Assembly: GCA_963575645.1 (NCBI GenBank)
Contig: OY754469.1
Coordinates: forward strand, 16,882,001-16,946,000
Direction of reading: 5' to 3'
Length of the DNA: 64,000 nucleotides
From: Xanthostigma xanthostigma
Taxonomy: Eukaryota > Arthropoda > Insecta > Raphidioptera > Raphidiidae
Positions 1-11,703 of the stretch are shown here, piece after piece. Each line of letters starts with the position of its first letter. Positions within the stretch are counted from its first letter, which is position 1. A program made the translations under genes and the position numbers. The notes beneath the pieces are model-generated. The model saw nothing but the letters and a program-made list of their open reading frames with translations, made no database searches and was not told the origin of the DNA.

Positions 1-38
1 TACATCCAAACTTTACTTCTTTATAATATTAGTATAGT
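1..38 (-). mobile_element. Helitron 5' end fragment
   Basis: Read on the minus strand this ends with CTATACTAATATTATAAAGA followed by AGTAAAGTTTGGATGTA, the same start as the complete Helitron at 7832. The rest of the element would lie left of the window. It is non-coding. Confidence 0.55.
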
Positions 39-500
39 TGGCAAAACCAAAAGTGCACATCCCGCAAGTTTTCCACTGTACATTATATAATAATGAAAAA
101 AATTGAGAAAATAGATTAAAACAAATAAAAAAAAAATAAAAATATACGAGAAACATTAGTAAAATAAGAAATTTTTTTTAGCAATTATGCACGGGTTTTG
201 CTCTCAAAAATCCCGATTTTTTGAGTTTCTTGTCCTAGTTTATTGACTTTCTAGTTTATCGAAGAACGCATTTTATAGACACAATATCCCAAAACACTAT
301 TTTTCAAGAATATCCCACCGCTACACTAGCGGTATGTGCAATAGATTAAAAAAAACAATTAAAAAATTAAAATGAAAAAAATAAAATGAAAAAAAAAATA
401 ATAATAAAAAAAATATATGAGAAATATATTATATATAATATATAAATATTAAGTGGAATTAAGTGGAATAAATGGGAATATAAAAAAAAAAAAATTCTTA

Positions 501-575
501 TGTCAGCGGGAATCGAACCCGGCACCTTGGGATTACAGGACTTACGCTTTAACCGTTCGGCCACACCGATGCCGT
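501..575 (-). other. tRNA-like sequence, probably SINE head or tRNA pseudogene
   Basis: On the minus strand there is a good pol III A box (TGGCCGAACGG) and B box (GGTTCGATTCC) at tRNA spacing. I could not pair a 7-bp acceptor stem or a 5-bp anticodon stem, and no anticodon can be assigned. It is followed on the minus strand by a long T run that could terminate pol III. I read it as tRNA-derived rather than a working tRNA gene. The A box resembles the tRNA-Ser/Leu class, but the long variable arm is missing. Confidence 0.6.
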
Positions 576-832
576 ACAACGCCTTTGTTATTATGGTATA
601 GAAGTGTAGCAGTTATTTTACGTATCATACTACATTAATTGAGTATATTTATTATGTTTTTTGTTTTTTTATTTTAATTAGCTGTCAAAAATAATAAAAA
701 AAAAACTGTTTATAAAAATTAAACTACTGAACACATTTTAGTGAATTTAAATAGGGTTCTGGTCTGATAGTAAACAAAGTGAATAAAATATAACCCAAGG
801 GGATCCGACCAAAATTGCGATCTGTAGAGTCG

Positions 833-884
833 TGACGTACGTACATACGTACGTACGTACGTACGTACGTACGTACATACGTAC
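833..884. repeat. ACGT tetranucleotide microsatellite
   Basis: A run of about thirteen ACGT units with ATAC interruptions. It is self-complementary and can form a cruciform. The open frame across it (repeated TYVR) is a by-product of the repeat. Confidence 0.95.
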
Positions 885-1331
885 AGACCAACCGACAACT
901 GCTGTTTGTGATTTTCAATTACAATTTTAATAGTATTTATGAACTCGAATTGATTTAAAAATGGTTCTGTTTTATAGATCAGAATCTCCTCTTTTCAAAA
1001 AGTTTCATTTTGAATGGATTTCGTGTGAAATTAACTTAGATATAACTTCTTATCTGAACGAAAGTCAGCTCTGATGCACAAAGCGATAATAAAGCACATA
1101 CCGCTAGTTTAGCGGTATGTGCAATAGATAGTATACCCATAAGGCTAAAACTAAATTTAAAAAAAAGTATGCGTGAGACTCTTGCTTTAGAAGTGCTCCT
1201 TAAGTTCTAGCATTTTTTGACGATTTTACTATTTCAGGATTAGTAAAATGGTTATGTGGAATTTGTCGTCGTCTCTAGGGATGATGCCACAGTACTAACT
1301 GCGCATGCGTGCAGAGTGCGCATGACAGTTT

Positions 1332-1334
<3 letters not shown>

Positions 1335-1412
<78 letters not shown>
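1335..1412. repeat. AG dinucleotide microsatellite
   Basis: About 39 uninterrupted AG units. The frame reading repeated RERE across it is a repeat artefact, not a gene. Confidence 0.97.
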
Positions 1413-1413
<1 letters not shown>

Positions 1414-1656
1414 AGAAACGATTCTCTCACTCTTTCCTCTCAACTGCCGTTTCAAGTCGGAGAAGGGGAAACGCCTCACTTTTCGTCTGATTCAGGGTAA
1501 TTTACCCTCCTAACACGCCTAAAAAATGTTTTGACTTCACAACAAAAATTACTTTTTAACTCTATTAAAAACTCTATTAAAGTGCTCTAATCAGGACTGC
1601 TCTCTGCAATCTGTATTTAATCTATTATATACAGCGCGGCGTACGTAGGAGGTTCA

Positions 1657-1671
1657 GGGGGGGGGGGGGGG
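1657..1671. repeat. Poly-G run
   Basis: Fifteen consecutive G within a locally GC-richer stretch. Length may be uncertain because of sequencing error in homopolymers. Confidence 0.9.
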
Positions 1672-2154
1672 TGATAGTGGTCAGTGCTGTACTTTCTCTG
1701 TCGCTGCGGATATTATCTTAAAGGTGTAAATTATTATACGTAGCCATTTCGTATGCGTTACGGGCGTCAAATTATGGATAAATATGTATAAATATTATGT
1801 TCAGATTGTACGACTGTATATACATAACTAAACCCCAAGAGCTCTTCACTAACCCTCGAAGATTTTGTCGATTTTATGAAAGCAATCCATCCTTGTTATT
1901 TACGATGGACGCGAGAATTCGGTGCTTTTTTATCATCAAAATACAGCCCAAAACACATCCTATTTACGGTATATCAGTGGAATATGACTGTTCTGTATAG
2001 CATAAAATATAGTAACATACAGTTTGTCTCCGAAAATTTTAAACCAGCTCTAGTGGCATGATTATTTTTTTTATATGAAAAATGTATTTTTGAGGACTCG
2101 CTCATACATGCAAAATAATTAAATTATGCACTATCTTATTGCTTCAGTCATCTA

Positions 2155-2340
2155 TTTATATAAAACAAAGTCCCTCCGCCGAGTCTGTCTGTCTGAACGC
2201 GATAAACTCAAAAACTACCTAACGGATTTTCACTAATAGAAAGAGCGATAAACGAGGAAGGTTTCTGTATATAATTTGTAAATATTTTGTACAAAATGGC
2301 GGTGTTTTGTCAAAAAAAAACTCTTTTTTACATGGTCAAC
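2155..2340 (+). mobile_element. Helitron-like 5' fragment, copy 1
   Basis: Contains CTGAACGCGATAAACTCAAA followed by the phrase around AGAAAGAGCGATAAACGAGG. An inverted copy lies at 7290-7515. The style (opening of a short non-autonomous rolling-circle element) matches the insect Helitron fragments in this window. No protein is encoded. Confidence 0.5.
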
Positions 2341-3813
2341 GCTGACCAACTCAGAAATCTTAGAAATACATCAAAAGTCAAAACAATGTACTTTGATAGT
2401 ATATTTTTATAACAGTGGTGGCTCACTCTGAATACCTATAATGAGCAAACAGAATTTTTATACTATAATAATAATTTTCTCGCCAAGATAACCAATAAAA
2501 CTACGAACCGCTACTGCATTTCAGGTTAATACTTTAAAAGAATTGATGATATACTTACAGTATGTAGGTATGTTTTAGGAAAACCTAAAAAAAAGAACAA
2601 CAAATTAATAACAGAAACAATGTTATTTTTTATTTTAAATTATATGCAAAAAAAAACATTTCATTACTAATTGTGTAAGCGATCATTTTTTATGGAATTT
2701 TTTCAGTCAAAATAATAACGAACTTTAATTTTGACACACATGGTAATAATACCGTCAAATAGTAGTAATATTTATAGTCTACAAGTCATAACTGAACAAT
2801 TAGAATAAAACTAATTAGGCGCGGAAAATTGCAAATTTTTAACGCCTATATACATTTCTCAAAAATTCTTGTAAGCACAGAAATATAGTTTTTTTACTCT
2901 TTTTAGTACATTTATAAAAGTGCTATTTTTAAAAGTGTTTTAATATCATTTTGTTATTTTTGAAACACCCGGTATGTATTGTACATATTGTGCACTCATC
3001 ACTGCATTTCACTGTTATAGTTGTGTGTTGCATTTACTGACCAATAAGTTATTGACTTGAGCTAGTTCATATAGACTTAAATTTTTAATGAATGATAAAT
3101 GTGTCAGTCTTCACACTGCAAACATGCCAACATAGGGTGAAAATATGATTGATATTACACAATATAGTTACTCTGCATTACCTTTAAAAACAACTTAGAA
3201 ATATTAATATCTACAAAAAAAAACAAAAAAAAACTCAAACATCGTATTTCTTGATTTTGCACATAATACACTGCTAGTAAAATTCGTACTATATAGAATA
3301 TAATATGAAAAATAATTACTTTACTAATAATTAAAATTTTAGTTTTAACAGTTCCTCGCAAAAATATTTGAAGTAAAATGCGATTTGAAATTATGAAAGC
3401 TATTCATTACAGGCCGATTTTTTCACTACTATTAGAAGCACACAGGCGAAATATCGATTTTTTTAAATACTGAAAATTAAAATAAAAGCTGCGATTTTAT
3501 AAGGGGTGGGATATAAAGAATTCAGATATTTTGAGCTGACGCTCGTTTAAATATAATATCCTCTACTCATCATTAATATTACGCCCTAGATATATAGATA
3601 CTATACATATATTTATTTTAAAATTATACAAAAAAAATAATATATAGCTTGGTGTAACATAAACAAAATTTGAAAAATATAGACTTCCTTTACTGTTCCA
3701 TTTATCAAAAATTAATATACTGTGAGTGTGTTCCGAAATATAACCCAGTATACCTACTGGCCAGCGCTAATGACGTCATGAATCGACGCCATACTGTTGA
3801 TTCGTTCCGAAAT
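2341..3813. other. AT-rich stretch without recognisable feature
   Basis: No gene, RNA or clear repeat boundary was recognised. An isolated CACCCGGTA near 2967-2975 resembles the end of a TACAGGGTG-type element. Short open frames here show no protein family. Confidence 0.6.
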
Positions 3814-4578
3814 ATACAGGATGTCCCATTAAGAATGGGACATAGAACAACCGCAGATTCTCCAATTCAAAATAAAACGATTAAACGAAATATGCTTAGA
3901 TAAAATGTTACTCGTTTCCGAAATACGGGGTGTTGAAGTTGAAAACTGAAAAATTATTAATGTCCATAATTTTTTTAATACACCGTATAATTTTACTCAA
4001 ATCGGCACACTTGTTAAATATCATAAAATTCACCTAACAATAAAAAAATTAGTTCAGTACGCTCTACCAGTGGCGTACGGCAGGAGTAAGTAATGCTTGT
4101 ACCCCTTCTAAATGTTACGCCGCTGTCTAAATTTTAATTTTAACTATAATTTTAATTTTTTTGATATTTTCTAAGTCAATAATGTACACTTGTTAGTTTG
4201 TTGTAAAGTCATTGGTTTTCGAGATATTCGCAGTTTTTTTAAGACAAAATTGTAAAAATGAATATTAATAATAATACAAATAAAAAGTACATGTCTATCT
4301 ATCTTTAACTGCGAATATCTCGAAAACCAATGACTTTACAACAAACTAACAAGTGTACATTATTGACTTAGAAAATATCAAAAAAATTAAAATTATAGTC
4401 AAAATTAAAATTTAGACAGCGGCGTAACATTTAGAAGGGTACAAGCATTACTTACTCCTGCCGTACGCCACTGGTAGAGCGAGTAACATTTTATCTAAGC
4501 ATATTTCGCTTAATCGTTTTATTTTGAATTGGAGAATCTGCGGTTGTTCTATGTCCCATTCTTAATGGGACACCTGTA
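3814..4578. mobile_element. Long foldback element with TA-flanked TACAGGATG ends
   Basis: Starts TACAGGATGTCCC and ends GGGACACCTGTA with TA at each border. The arms pair over most of their length: 3823-3914 with 4480-4571, and 4061-4235 with 4302-4479. The left arm alone holds a block of about 147 bp (3915-4061), so the arms are asymmetric. GTCCCATTAAGAATGGGAC at 3823 is itself palindromic. No coding capacity. The ends suggest a Tc1/mariner-type TA target, but that is inference. Confidence 0.8.
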
Positions 4579-5309
4579 TACAGGTCAGCGCGTTGACGTA
4601 TTATTGTTTCCTCTCGGCCACCAAAAGCAATTGTTTACTTTGTTGAGCAGACATTTTTGCAAATAACAAATAATAAAATACAAATTTCCACAAAATCTGA
4701 TGCACATACGTCCGGTTAAATAATTGTGCATACGTTTGGGGGGAAGATTTTTAGGAGTTGGTGAACCTGCGGCTACTCACCTTCTCAAGTTAGTGCTGCT
4801 TGCATTCGCGAAAAACAATATCTCTAGCATGTTTTATTTACGTGTTCAGTGGTTTTGTTTCATCCGATATAAATAGTAATTAAACCGAAATCCCAAAAAT
4901 GCACTCCCAAATAGAGATTTCAGAACCCTATTTTACACCTTCCGTTCAATAGATATAGTAATATTATGTTACATATGGATACTCTCGATTTTTTTAAAAC
5001 GAATCTTGTAAACCGATATCACAACAAGGACTAGAGAACGTAATATTACGATCGAGTTTCTGCGTACCAAGTGACGTTTTGACAACTAACAATTTCATAT
5101 TATCAGTGTAGCATAAACACAATGAAAATTTAAACATTTTGCTTATTTATTTTAACACACTATCAACCTGCCTCACAACCATTGGTTTGTTTTAATAGTG
5201 TCCTAAGTTACGTGAATGATAGGAAGTTTAGTTAAGTTGCGAACAAATTTCTCTGTTGTGTTGTGTTGTAACGAAAATTTGGAAGCAAAGGATTCGCATT
5301 GTATTGCGA
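4579..5309. other. Anonymous AT-rich stretch
   Basis: I see no supported gene or repeat border. GC content is slightly higher near 4740-4820 without a clear function. Confidence 0.5.
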
Positions 5310-5870
5310 CTAGGGTTGCCAGGTGTTCGGCTTTAGCCGGACATATTCGGCTGTTTACGGTCGTGTCCGGCCAAATATTTACGTGTCCTGTCCGGATTTT
5401 GTTAGGCTTTTGTTCTGTGTACTTTTAATTATAGACTTTTTAATGTTTTTCAAGAGTTTGAAACTGTTATTTTTTAATAAAGATCTTTTTGTTTTTATTC
5501 AAAAGAATGGATATATTTTTGATTTGGTTAACGAAAACTTTTAGTTTTTTGTATTTTGTTAAAAGAGAGCTATATTTGTTTATTTGTTGTTTTTTTTTTA
5601 AATTTATCTACTAATAGTCTACTTATGTAGAACATTTTTCACTTCATCAATATCATAGATATAAATTTAATGATGATAGGTAGGTGGGACTGTTTGTTGA
5701 ATATTGTTAATTTTGTAACAAAATTGTGATTCACTATTAAATAATAATTAAAAGTGATGTCCGGCTTTAAAAAGATATTTTTGGCTTTTAAAACAGATAT
5801 GTCCGGTTTTTAAGGCAAAATGTCCGGCCTAATGCAGCACCGAGTCCGGCTTTTGTATTTTAGGGCCTAG
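5310..5870 (+). mobile_element. Probable MITE with CTAGGGTTGCCA end and repeated TGTCCGG
   Basis: Begins CTAGGGTTGCCAGGTGT and carries several copies of TGTCCGG or TTCGGCT in the first 100 bp and again at 5758-5850. The right border is less certain, near TAGGGCCTAG. Subterminal repeat clusters of this kind are typical transposase-binding arrays of hAT-like MITEs. The small frames across it are not gene-like. Confidence 0.5.
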
Positions 5871-6640
5871 CAGACACAACAGAAGAGATAAATGTGCACC
5901 TGGCTCTATGATAATTATTTTTCATAGCACTCCACACATGGATAAATTATTAATTATAAAATTTTATAAGAAAATATTCGAGAAAAACGTTATCAATTTA
6001 TTTAATACATATTTTTTTTAAATGGCAGCATATATTGTTTTACATTTTCGAAATCTCCATTTTTTCCCTATAAATTCATATAACATTTTCATAAGGTTAC
6101 ATAAGAAAAACGTTTTCAATTTAATAATCAAATACACAGTAATAATAATTATTATTACTATGTAGGTATTTAATTAATAAAATTTGAAAAAAATATGTGG
6201 GTATACACTTCTAGTTGAGTTTGAAGTACAAAAAAATATACCCTAGCAGTTTTCGATGATAAATCTCGAGTTGAACAAAAATGAATTCAAATTTTTTTTT
6301 TTTTGTATAGTCGGATACACGAATTAATTATTCATTGTTACCAGTTTCGGTTGAACACACTGTATACGAACAGCGGTGAAGACACTAATAAATAATTGAA
6401 ACAAAAGGAGAAGTGGGTGTTCAAAAAACTTACATTAACAATGTTTCAACTCTACTCGTAATATAAATATGCCATCCACAGCATGTAATCGTGTGTTATT
6501 AATCATTACCGGTAATAATTATTAAATGTGTGGGTGGCGCTGAGCTCCATGTCTCGTGTGACACAAAACAGAAATTACTATAATACTTTATTAAAAAAAC
6601 CATATTAGACAAATCTTATCTGCGTTTCTTTCATTCATTA
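5871..6640. other. AT-rich stretch without recognisable feature
   Basis: Low-complexity A/T runs with no gene or repeat border that I can defend. Confidence 0.55.
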
Positions 6641-6720
6641 CTAGCGGCCCGTCCCGTTTCACCCAGGTGGAAAACTGTTCTAAAAATCTTATATTATTGA
6701 CCTTCCCCATCTACACAGCA
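6641..6720 (-). mobile_element. Helitron 3' end
   Basis: On the minus strand the sequence runs GGGTGAAACGGGACGGGCCG then CTAG, followed by T, which is the 3' terminus of the insect Helitron family also seen at 8580, 30530 and 58783. The body upstream is not recognisable. Confidence 0.6.
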
Positions 6721-6762
6721 GAACTATCAAAGCATTTACATTGTTTTGATATATCTAATGGT

Positions 6763-7265
6763 GGCACTTCACATGGCTATTTGTGTTCGCTATTGGATGT
6801 TTATTGTATTTGGCAATATATATGACGTTCAAGGCAAACATGCAAATAGAGGCAAATACGACCATCCACACATGGCAGTCAAATAACAAACACACAAACA
6901 TTTGGCAGCAGAACCCAAGGTTCAAAATTCCAGAAATTTTAGCACTGTTTCATTGTCCCAATTCATTTTCAATAGTAATTGTTCCAGTTCTCGCTCACAG
7001 CACAGACACAAAAATACTGCACATTCGTACAGGTTCACGGCGCGTGCGCTTCTGAATATGGCCATTGCGTGAACGGTTTATTTGCGTATTTGCCTATTTG
7101 ACTCCTTTGATGTGCCTTGAAAAACCGACAAGCGCACGGTAACGCATATTTGGTATTGGCCTTATTTGTCAAATAAGCAAATAAGGCCAACACTTTGTCA
7201 AATAGACTGTCCACATATGGTAATTGTTTGCCAAATACACAAATACAAATAGCTATGTGAAGTGC
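6763..7265. mobile_element. TIR element (MITE) with GGCACTTCACAT ends
   Basis: Left GGCACTTCACATGGCTATTT and right the reverse complement reading ACAAATAGCTATGTGAAGTG then CC. Internal CAAATAG and GGCAAATA motifs recur near both ends. No clear target duplication was found. Open frames on both strands span parts of it but are repeat-driven. Confidence 0.7.
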
Positions 7266-7289
7266 CGGCATAAGATTTGGCCAGCGTTA

Positions 7290-7515
7290 GCCATGTAAGC
7301 GTACGAAAACAGTTTTTTTTTTGTTTTGACAAAACACCGTCATAGTTCAGCCATTTTGTATAAAATATTTACAAATTATATACAGAAACTTTCCTCGTTT
7401 ATCGCTCTTTCTATTAGTAGAAACCGTATGAAAATCCGTTGGGTAGTTTTTGAGTTTATCGCGTTCAGACAGACTGACGCGGCGGAAGGACATTGTTTAA
7501 TTCATATAGAGACAC
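7290..7515 (-). mobile_element. Helitron-like fragment, copy 2
   Basis: Reverse-complement copy of 2155-2340, sharing GTTTTGACAAAACACCG, the segment CGTTTATCGCTCTTTCTATT and GAGTTTATCGCGTTCAGACA. The pair is inverted with about 5 kb between copies. Confidence 0.6.
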
Positions 7516-7831
7516 TATACGAAGATAAATAATCAAGCGCAGTTGTCGAACGTCAATAATAATCTAAAATAGTTCCCTCTGTGGTCTAGACTCCGAACCG
7601 AACGAATAACATAGTGATGAGCATTCAGAAAGTTTTCAGTTTTATCTAATAACATAAACATCATTTCATAATTTATTCTTTGATTTTTCCTGTATCAATT
7701 TTTTGTGAAAAAATGTGGGGTTCACAAGCAGAAGACGGTGGAATCAAAGCCGGGCGATTACAACGCGCGGCGGAAGTCTACTGTACTTCCATATACCTAC
7801 ATTATGAATAATATAAATTAAAAACTGATTA

Positions 7832-8580
7832 TCTATACTAATATTATAAAGGGTAAAGTTTGTAAATATGGATGTAGGAAGTAATCTCCGAAACTACTCA
7901 TCCGATTTCAAGAAAGTTTTCACCAATATTTAGAATGAATCTTCAGGATGAACATTGGCTATACAGAATGGTTTTTAAGTTGATTCTTTTTTTTAACAGA
8001 ATGCAGAAATCAAATAAACGAACAAGTATTTCAATTAACTTTTTTATCAAAACTCAAACATAAAAGAGAAATGGACTTTTAAAGGTTTATTAAATTTTAT
8101 CAAATTTTGATGTTGGTCCTGGCGTTATGTTATGTCACTGTGAAAATATGTCATTATCAAGTATTCACAGAAGTTGTTCGAAGTTGACTCTGTTATATTG
8201 GACACAAAAATGCGTGCAGCTTCGTAGCCATGCTTCTAGTACATGCTTGTAATAGCGACAAGGGCCTTCCGCGAATTATTATTTGGGATACATTTCCGAT
8301 TCGTACTACCACTTCTTCGCATGTGTTACCCGGGCTTTTAAATTAATTAAATAAAATTTAATTAAATTTTGAAAGGCTGTTTCTCTCTTATTTTTGAGAA
8401 ATATTTGTTCGTCTATTTGATTTCTACACGCTGTTAAAAAAGAAGAATCAACTTAAAAATCAATCTGTAGGTATATTATCGCGTTAAAATAAAAGCGCTT
8501 TATTGGAGAGCAATTTTGGTAAGTCGACGAAAAACGGTGACAATCTACCAAATTCAGGCGAAGCCGAACCGGGCCGCTAG
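7832..8580 (+). mobile_element. Complete non-autonomous Helitron, interrupted
   Basis: Starts TCTATACTAATATTATAAAG, ends GGGCCGCTAG, and is flanked by A at 7831 and T at 8581, which is the expected A|T insertion site of Helitrons. A GC-rich segment that can form a hairpin (around GGCGAAGCCGAACCGGGCC) lies just before CTAG. The outer parts match the 235-bp copy at 58549-58783. The inner part is a separate inverted-repeat element (7977-8454). No Rep/helicase is encoded, so it would depend on an autonomous partner. Confidence 0.85.
7977..8454. mobile_element. TIR element nested in the Helitron
   Basis: Inverted repeats of about 55 bp: left begins AAGTTGATTC and includes CAGAAATCAAATAAACGAAC; right ends GAATCAACTT and includes GTTCGTCTATTTGATTTCT. 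It sits where the 58549 Helitron has no equivalent sequence, so it inserted after that Helitron was formed. Non-coding. Confidence 0.75.
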
Positions 8581-9284
8581 TCCCTAATAAAATCGGAAAG
8601 TAGAGCAATGATGAAAGATAGTTTTGCATTATATTATGACATAATAAACGTGTTCTACAAATAGTAATGTTCATTACATGTACATTGTAGAGTTCATTAT
8701 TCTGTCGATATTCACTAATGGTTTGTTTTTGTGTTTCGTATAAAAATGTACATACATAATTTCTAATTTCACGTACACACGACATTTCACTAAAGCTGTA
8801 TTTACATCGTCGTAACAGTGCCATTATTTTAATTAATGTTTGCCACAATTATAAAAAAATATATTTATAGACGAAGTTTACAGCTATTTCGAGATAATTA
8901 AAACGTAATCGTCGTTGACTTTAATTAATCGAAATTATTTGATATCACGTGCTTCAGGACTAATATATTTTTTAATGAAATTCTATCAAGAATTATATTT
9001 TATTTTATATAAAACTAGCTTTCGCACGCATGCATAACGCACTAGTGCTCTACTGAAAAAAATATAGTAAGCGCACTAACCAAATCAATAGTAATTCTAT
9101 ATCTAATCTACGTTAGAAATGAAATGTAAAAAATGTTGAAAATACAATACTGAAAATGAAGTGAAAAGCAATTATTTTCCAGAGGGTATGACAAAATAGT
9201 AGATTGTGTCAAGGGCTACATGACACCGAGAAGTGACGTCATGTTTATATATGGAATATGTTTAAATAAATCTAATTAATAGCT
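8581..9284. other. AT-rich stretch, nothing recognised
   Basis: No gene, RNA gene or clear repeat boundary was seen. Confidence 0.55.
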
Positions 9285-9545
9285 CATTTGAAAACTGTTA
9301 CAACTGTAGGTACCTATATAAAAACAATTTTCCTACAGTGTTTTCAATTAAATATTTATTATATTAAAAAAAAATATTACTTAAAAAAGTATAAATGGTA
9401 CTGCTTTTTAACGACAAAAACTTTTGAACGTTAACTCCGATCATTATGAAGTTTGGACACAACATTCTCTCGGTAAACTAAGATGAAATGCGTACTCATG
9501 TCCCTTCCTTCCCCATTCGTTCTTATAAAATAGCTGCTTATCATT
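9285..9545 (+). repeat. Dispersed repeat shared with 30236-30510
   Basis: Shares GTACCTATATAAAAACAATT, TACAGTGTTTTCAATTAAAT, ACTTTTGAACG, CTCCGATCAT and CTCGGTAAACTAAGATGAA with the other copy, in the same order. In the other copy this leads into a Helitron 3' end, so this is probably a truncated Helitron body. Confidence 0.75.
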
Positions 9546-10546
9546 TAATTTTCAAAATTTTTGACAGTTTACAAACGTCACTTCTAAAAATTAACTGAAA
9601 AACACTGATTTACTATGGAATTGGTATATTTTGCTACTGCATAATGGACCACTGCATGTATAGCAGCTATTTTAGATAAAAATCTTGTGCGCAATGATAT
9701 CATGACTCATGTGACTGTTAAAAATCTCTGACGATCCTTTTAACAATCTACTATTATACATTTTATTGCTCTAGTTTTCCATTAGTCATTATTTTAACAC
9801 GCCAGGATCCATCCTTGCTAATCCTAAGCATGGGCCTGTAGACAGTTCGAAAGTATATGATAGACGCTGATGACTTCAACTACTGTCGACTGATGACCTC
9901 AGCTGTTGAGCGTCTGTAATTTACAATCTCTCTCTCAACTGTCGAGCGTCTATAAACTACAATATTGCAACGTGATTGGAACCTAGAAAATCTCTGATTT
10001 TGTATTATAATTTAATAAAATCTATTATCATCACTTCAACCTAAATTACCTTTTTCAGACCACAATCAATTTTAGTAATTTTCAGAGAGAAGGATATCAG
10101 AGGAGGGGAGAAATTGTATAGATTAAATGTCGATACAGCTTATCAATTCGATATAATATGTATACCAAATGGGAGTAACTGAAATATACTTTTTATAGTA
10201 ATGCGCATAATTCATTACAGCGATATCATCCGACGCTATTTACATGCGGCGTTACTAATGTTGAACACAAATCTATGGCCATTACCGGTATTGGTCGTCT
10301 ATGCATTCTTTATGAGCGTCAATTATTTTAGTGGCTCGCAAATCGATATAACTATATAATACATATAAAGCACAAATATAGTGAATACAGACACATCACA
10401 CAATACATACACATACACGAGTTTACCTTCTCGATTTTCTATTCGTACACACTGCGATGTCCATCAGACCACCCCCAGTTCTCCCAACAACCCCATCACC
10501 TTTGGCTTTGCATATGTGGTTCATGTATACAGTATGTTTTACTAAT
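9546..10546. other. Stretch without supported feature
   Basis: I recognise no gene. Small repeated words (TCGACTGATGACCTCAGCTG, TGTCGAGCGTCTATAAAC) around 9880-9960 are not enough to define an element. Confidence 0.5.
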
Positions 10547-11041
10547 GGACCCCCCACACCTTATGGGATTTGGTTCTCGGTTAAGTTAGTCGAAAATGGT
10601 TTTATTTTATTGTTAAAAGGTCACTAAGAAAAAGTGACCATGGCATAGTCTAAAAACCACTAGATTTTTAGCTACAGATATGTTTAGCGAGATTTTAGAT
10701 ATAGGGATAAGTATCCATTGAATTCACAATCTTAAAAAATCCTAAGCTCTAGAAATATGTTTTCGAGTGTGCTGAATGCGAATATGACATCATTATTTTA
10801 TACAGGGTGAGACCTTCCAACATTAGGTACCTAGTTTTCGACTATTTTTCTATTTCTAAAAAAAAGCACAAAAGTTGAACATGCAACATGCTTGTGAATG
10901 CAATGGATATTATATCTAATATCTGGTTTTTAGGCTATGCGCCTATAGACACTTTTTCTTAGTGACCTTTAAACTATAAAATAATACCATTTTCGATCAA
11001 TTTAACCGAGAACCAAATCCCATAAGGTTTGTGCGTGGTCC
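10547..11041. mobile_element. TIR element with GGACC...CCTTATGGGATTTGG ends
   Basis: Inverted repeats of about 110 bp: left runs GGACCCCCCACACCTTATGG then GATTTGGTTCTCGGTTAA, right is its reverse complement ending GTGCGTGGTCC. AGGTCACTAAGAAAAAGTG is also mirrored. A solo end of the same family is at 19641-19704. Nothing is encoded. The centre holds an unrelated TACAGGGTGAGACC end near 10800. Confidence 0.85.
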
Positions 11042-11094
11042 TTTCGTAAATTAACTGTTTCTTTGTTATTACTATTGTGCATTTAAATATATTA

Positions 11095-11245
11095 CTGTCT
11101 TATCTAATATTTAAAATGAATGTACGTCTGTCGTCCGTCTGTTTGCCTGTCATCTGTCTGTTTAGGAGCTATAATGCGTTCCTATAAACTATTCATCCGA
11201 TTACGACGAAACTTTGACGAGTTGCTGTGCGTGCGCCCGCGAAGA
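11095..11245 (+). mobile_element. Helitron-like 5' fragment
   Basis: Contains TCATCCGATTACGACGAAAC then TTTGACGAGTTGCTGTGCG, shared in reverse complement with 50285-50395. This is the opening of a short rolling-circle-type repeat. Confidence 0.5.
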
Positions 11246-11475
11246 AGTGTACCTAAAAATACTGTGAGGCTTTATGTATTTTGACCAAAATATTGATCTT
11301 CGGAATAGGTACATGCTGAAAGAAAAGGGCCTCCTCACTAGTCCACGCTACGTCACTGGTCTCAGATTCCAGATCTACCATCTATTGGTGCCAATAGAAT
11401 CGGAGATTCTGGATAAATCCGCAATTTTGCGCATAAATTGTACCATAAGTTTCGTAAATGGATTTTCTTTATAAC

Positions 11476-11606
11476 TCGGTCGAAATTACGTACTTCTGAT
11501 ATCAGTTTTAAGGCAGAAAATCTAACATTTATGCATTGGTGGGATAACACGCACGCTAGACTTTCTGCCTTAAAATTGATGTCGGAAGTGTACGTACTTT
11601 CAACCG
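11476..11606. repeat. Inverted repeat, about 48-bp arms
   Basis: Left arm has TTACGTACTTCTGATATCAG and TTAAGGCAGAAA; right arm is the imperfect complement with TTTCTGCCTTAA and GTACGTAC. The spacer is about 33 nt. It lies next to a second hairpin at 11617. Confidence 0.75.
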
Positions 11607-11616
11607 GGGGATGAAG

Positions 11617-11703
11617 AAAATAGTATACACCACACGGGCTGAAAGTTTGAGAGCCTTGAGAATCTCAAACTTTCTGTTCTTGTGGTGTAGTATACTATTT
11701 CTA
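11617..11703. repeat. Hairpin, about 38-bp arms
   Basis: GAAAATAGTATACACCACA pairs with TGTGGTGTAGTATACTATTT, and GAAAGTTTGAGA pairs with TCTCAAACTTTC, leaving an 8-10 nt loop. MITE-like foldback with no coding content. Confidence 0.8.

Noticed and set aside
1309-1500. Frame with a long Arg-Glu repeat
   Set aside because: Produced by the AG microsatellite.
7725-7738. CAAGCAGAAGACGG matches the first 14 bases of a common sequencing adaptor
   Set aside because: The match stops after 14 bases, there is no second adaptor or vector sequence, and the surrounding DNA is ordinary. Most likely chance; a read-level check would settle it.
8453-8848. 131-codon minus-strand open frame
   Set aside because: It starts outside and runs into the Helitron 3' region, has no domain, and is better explained by the repeat.
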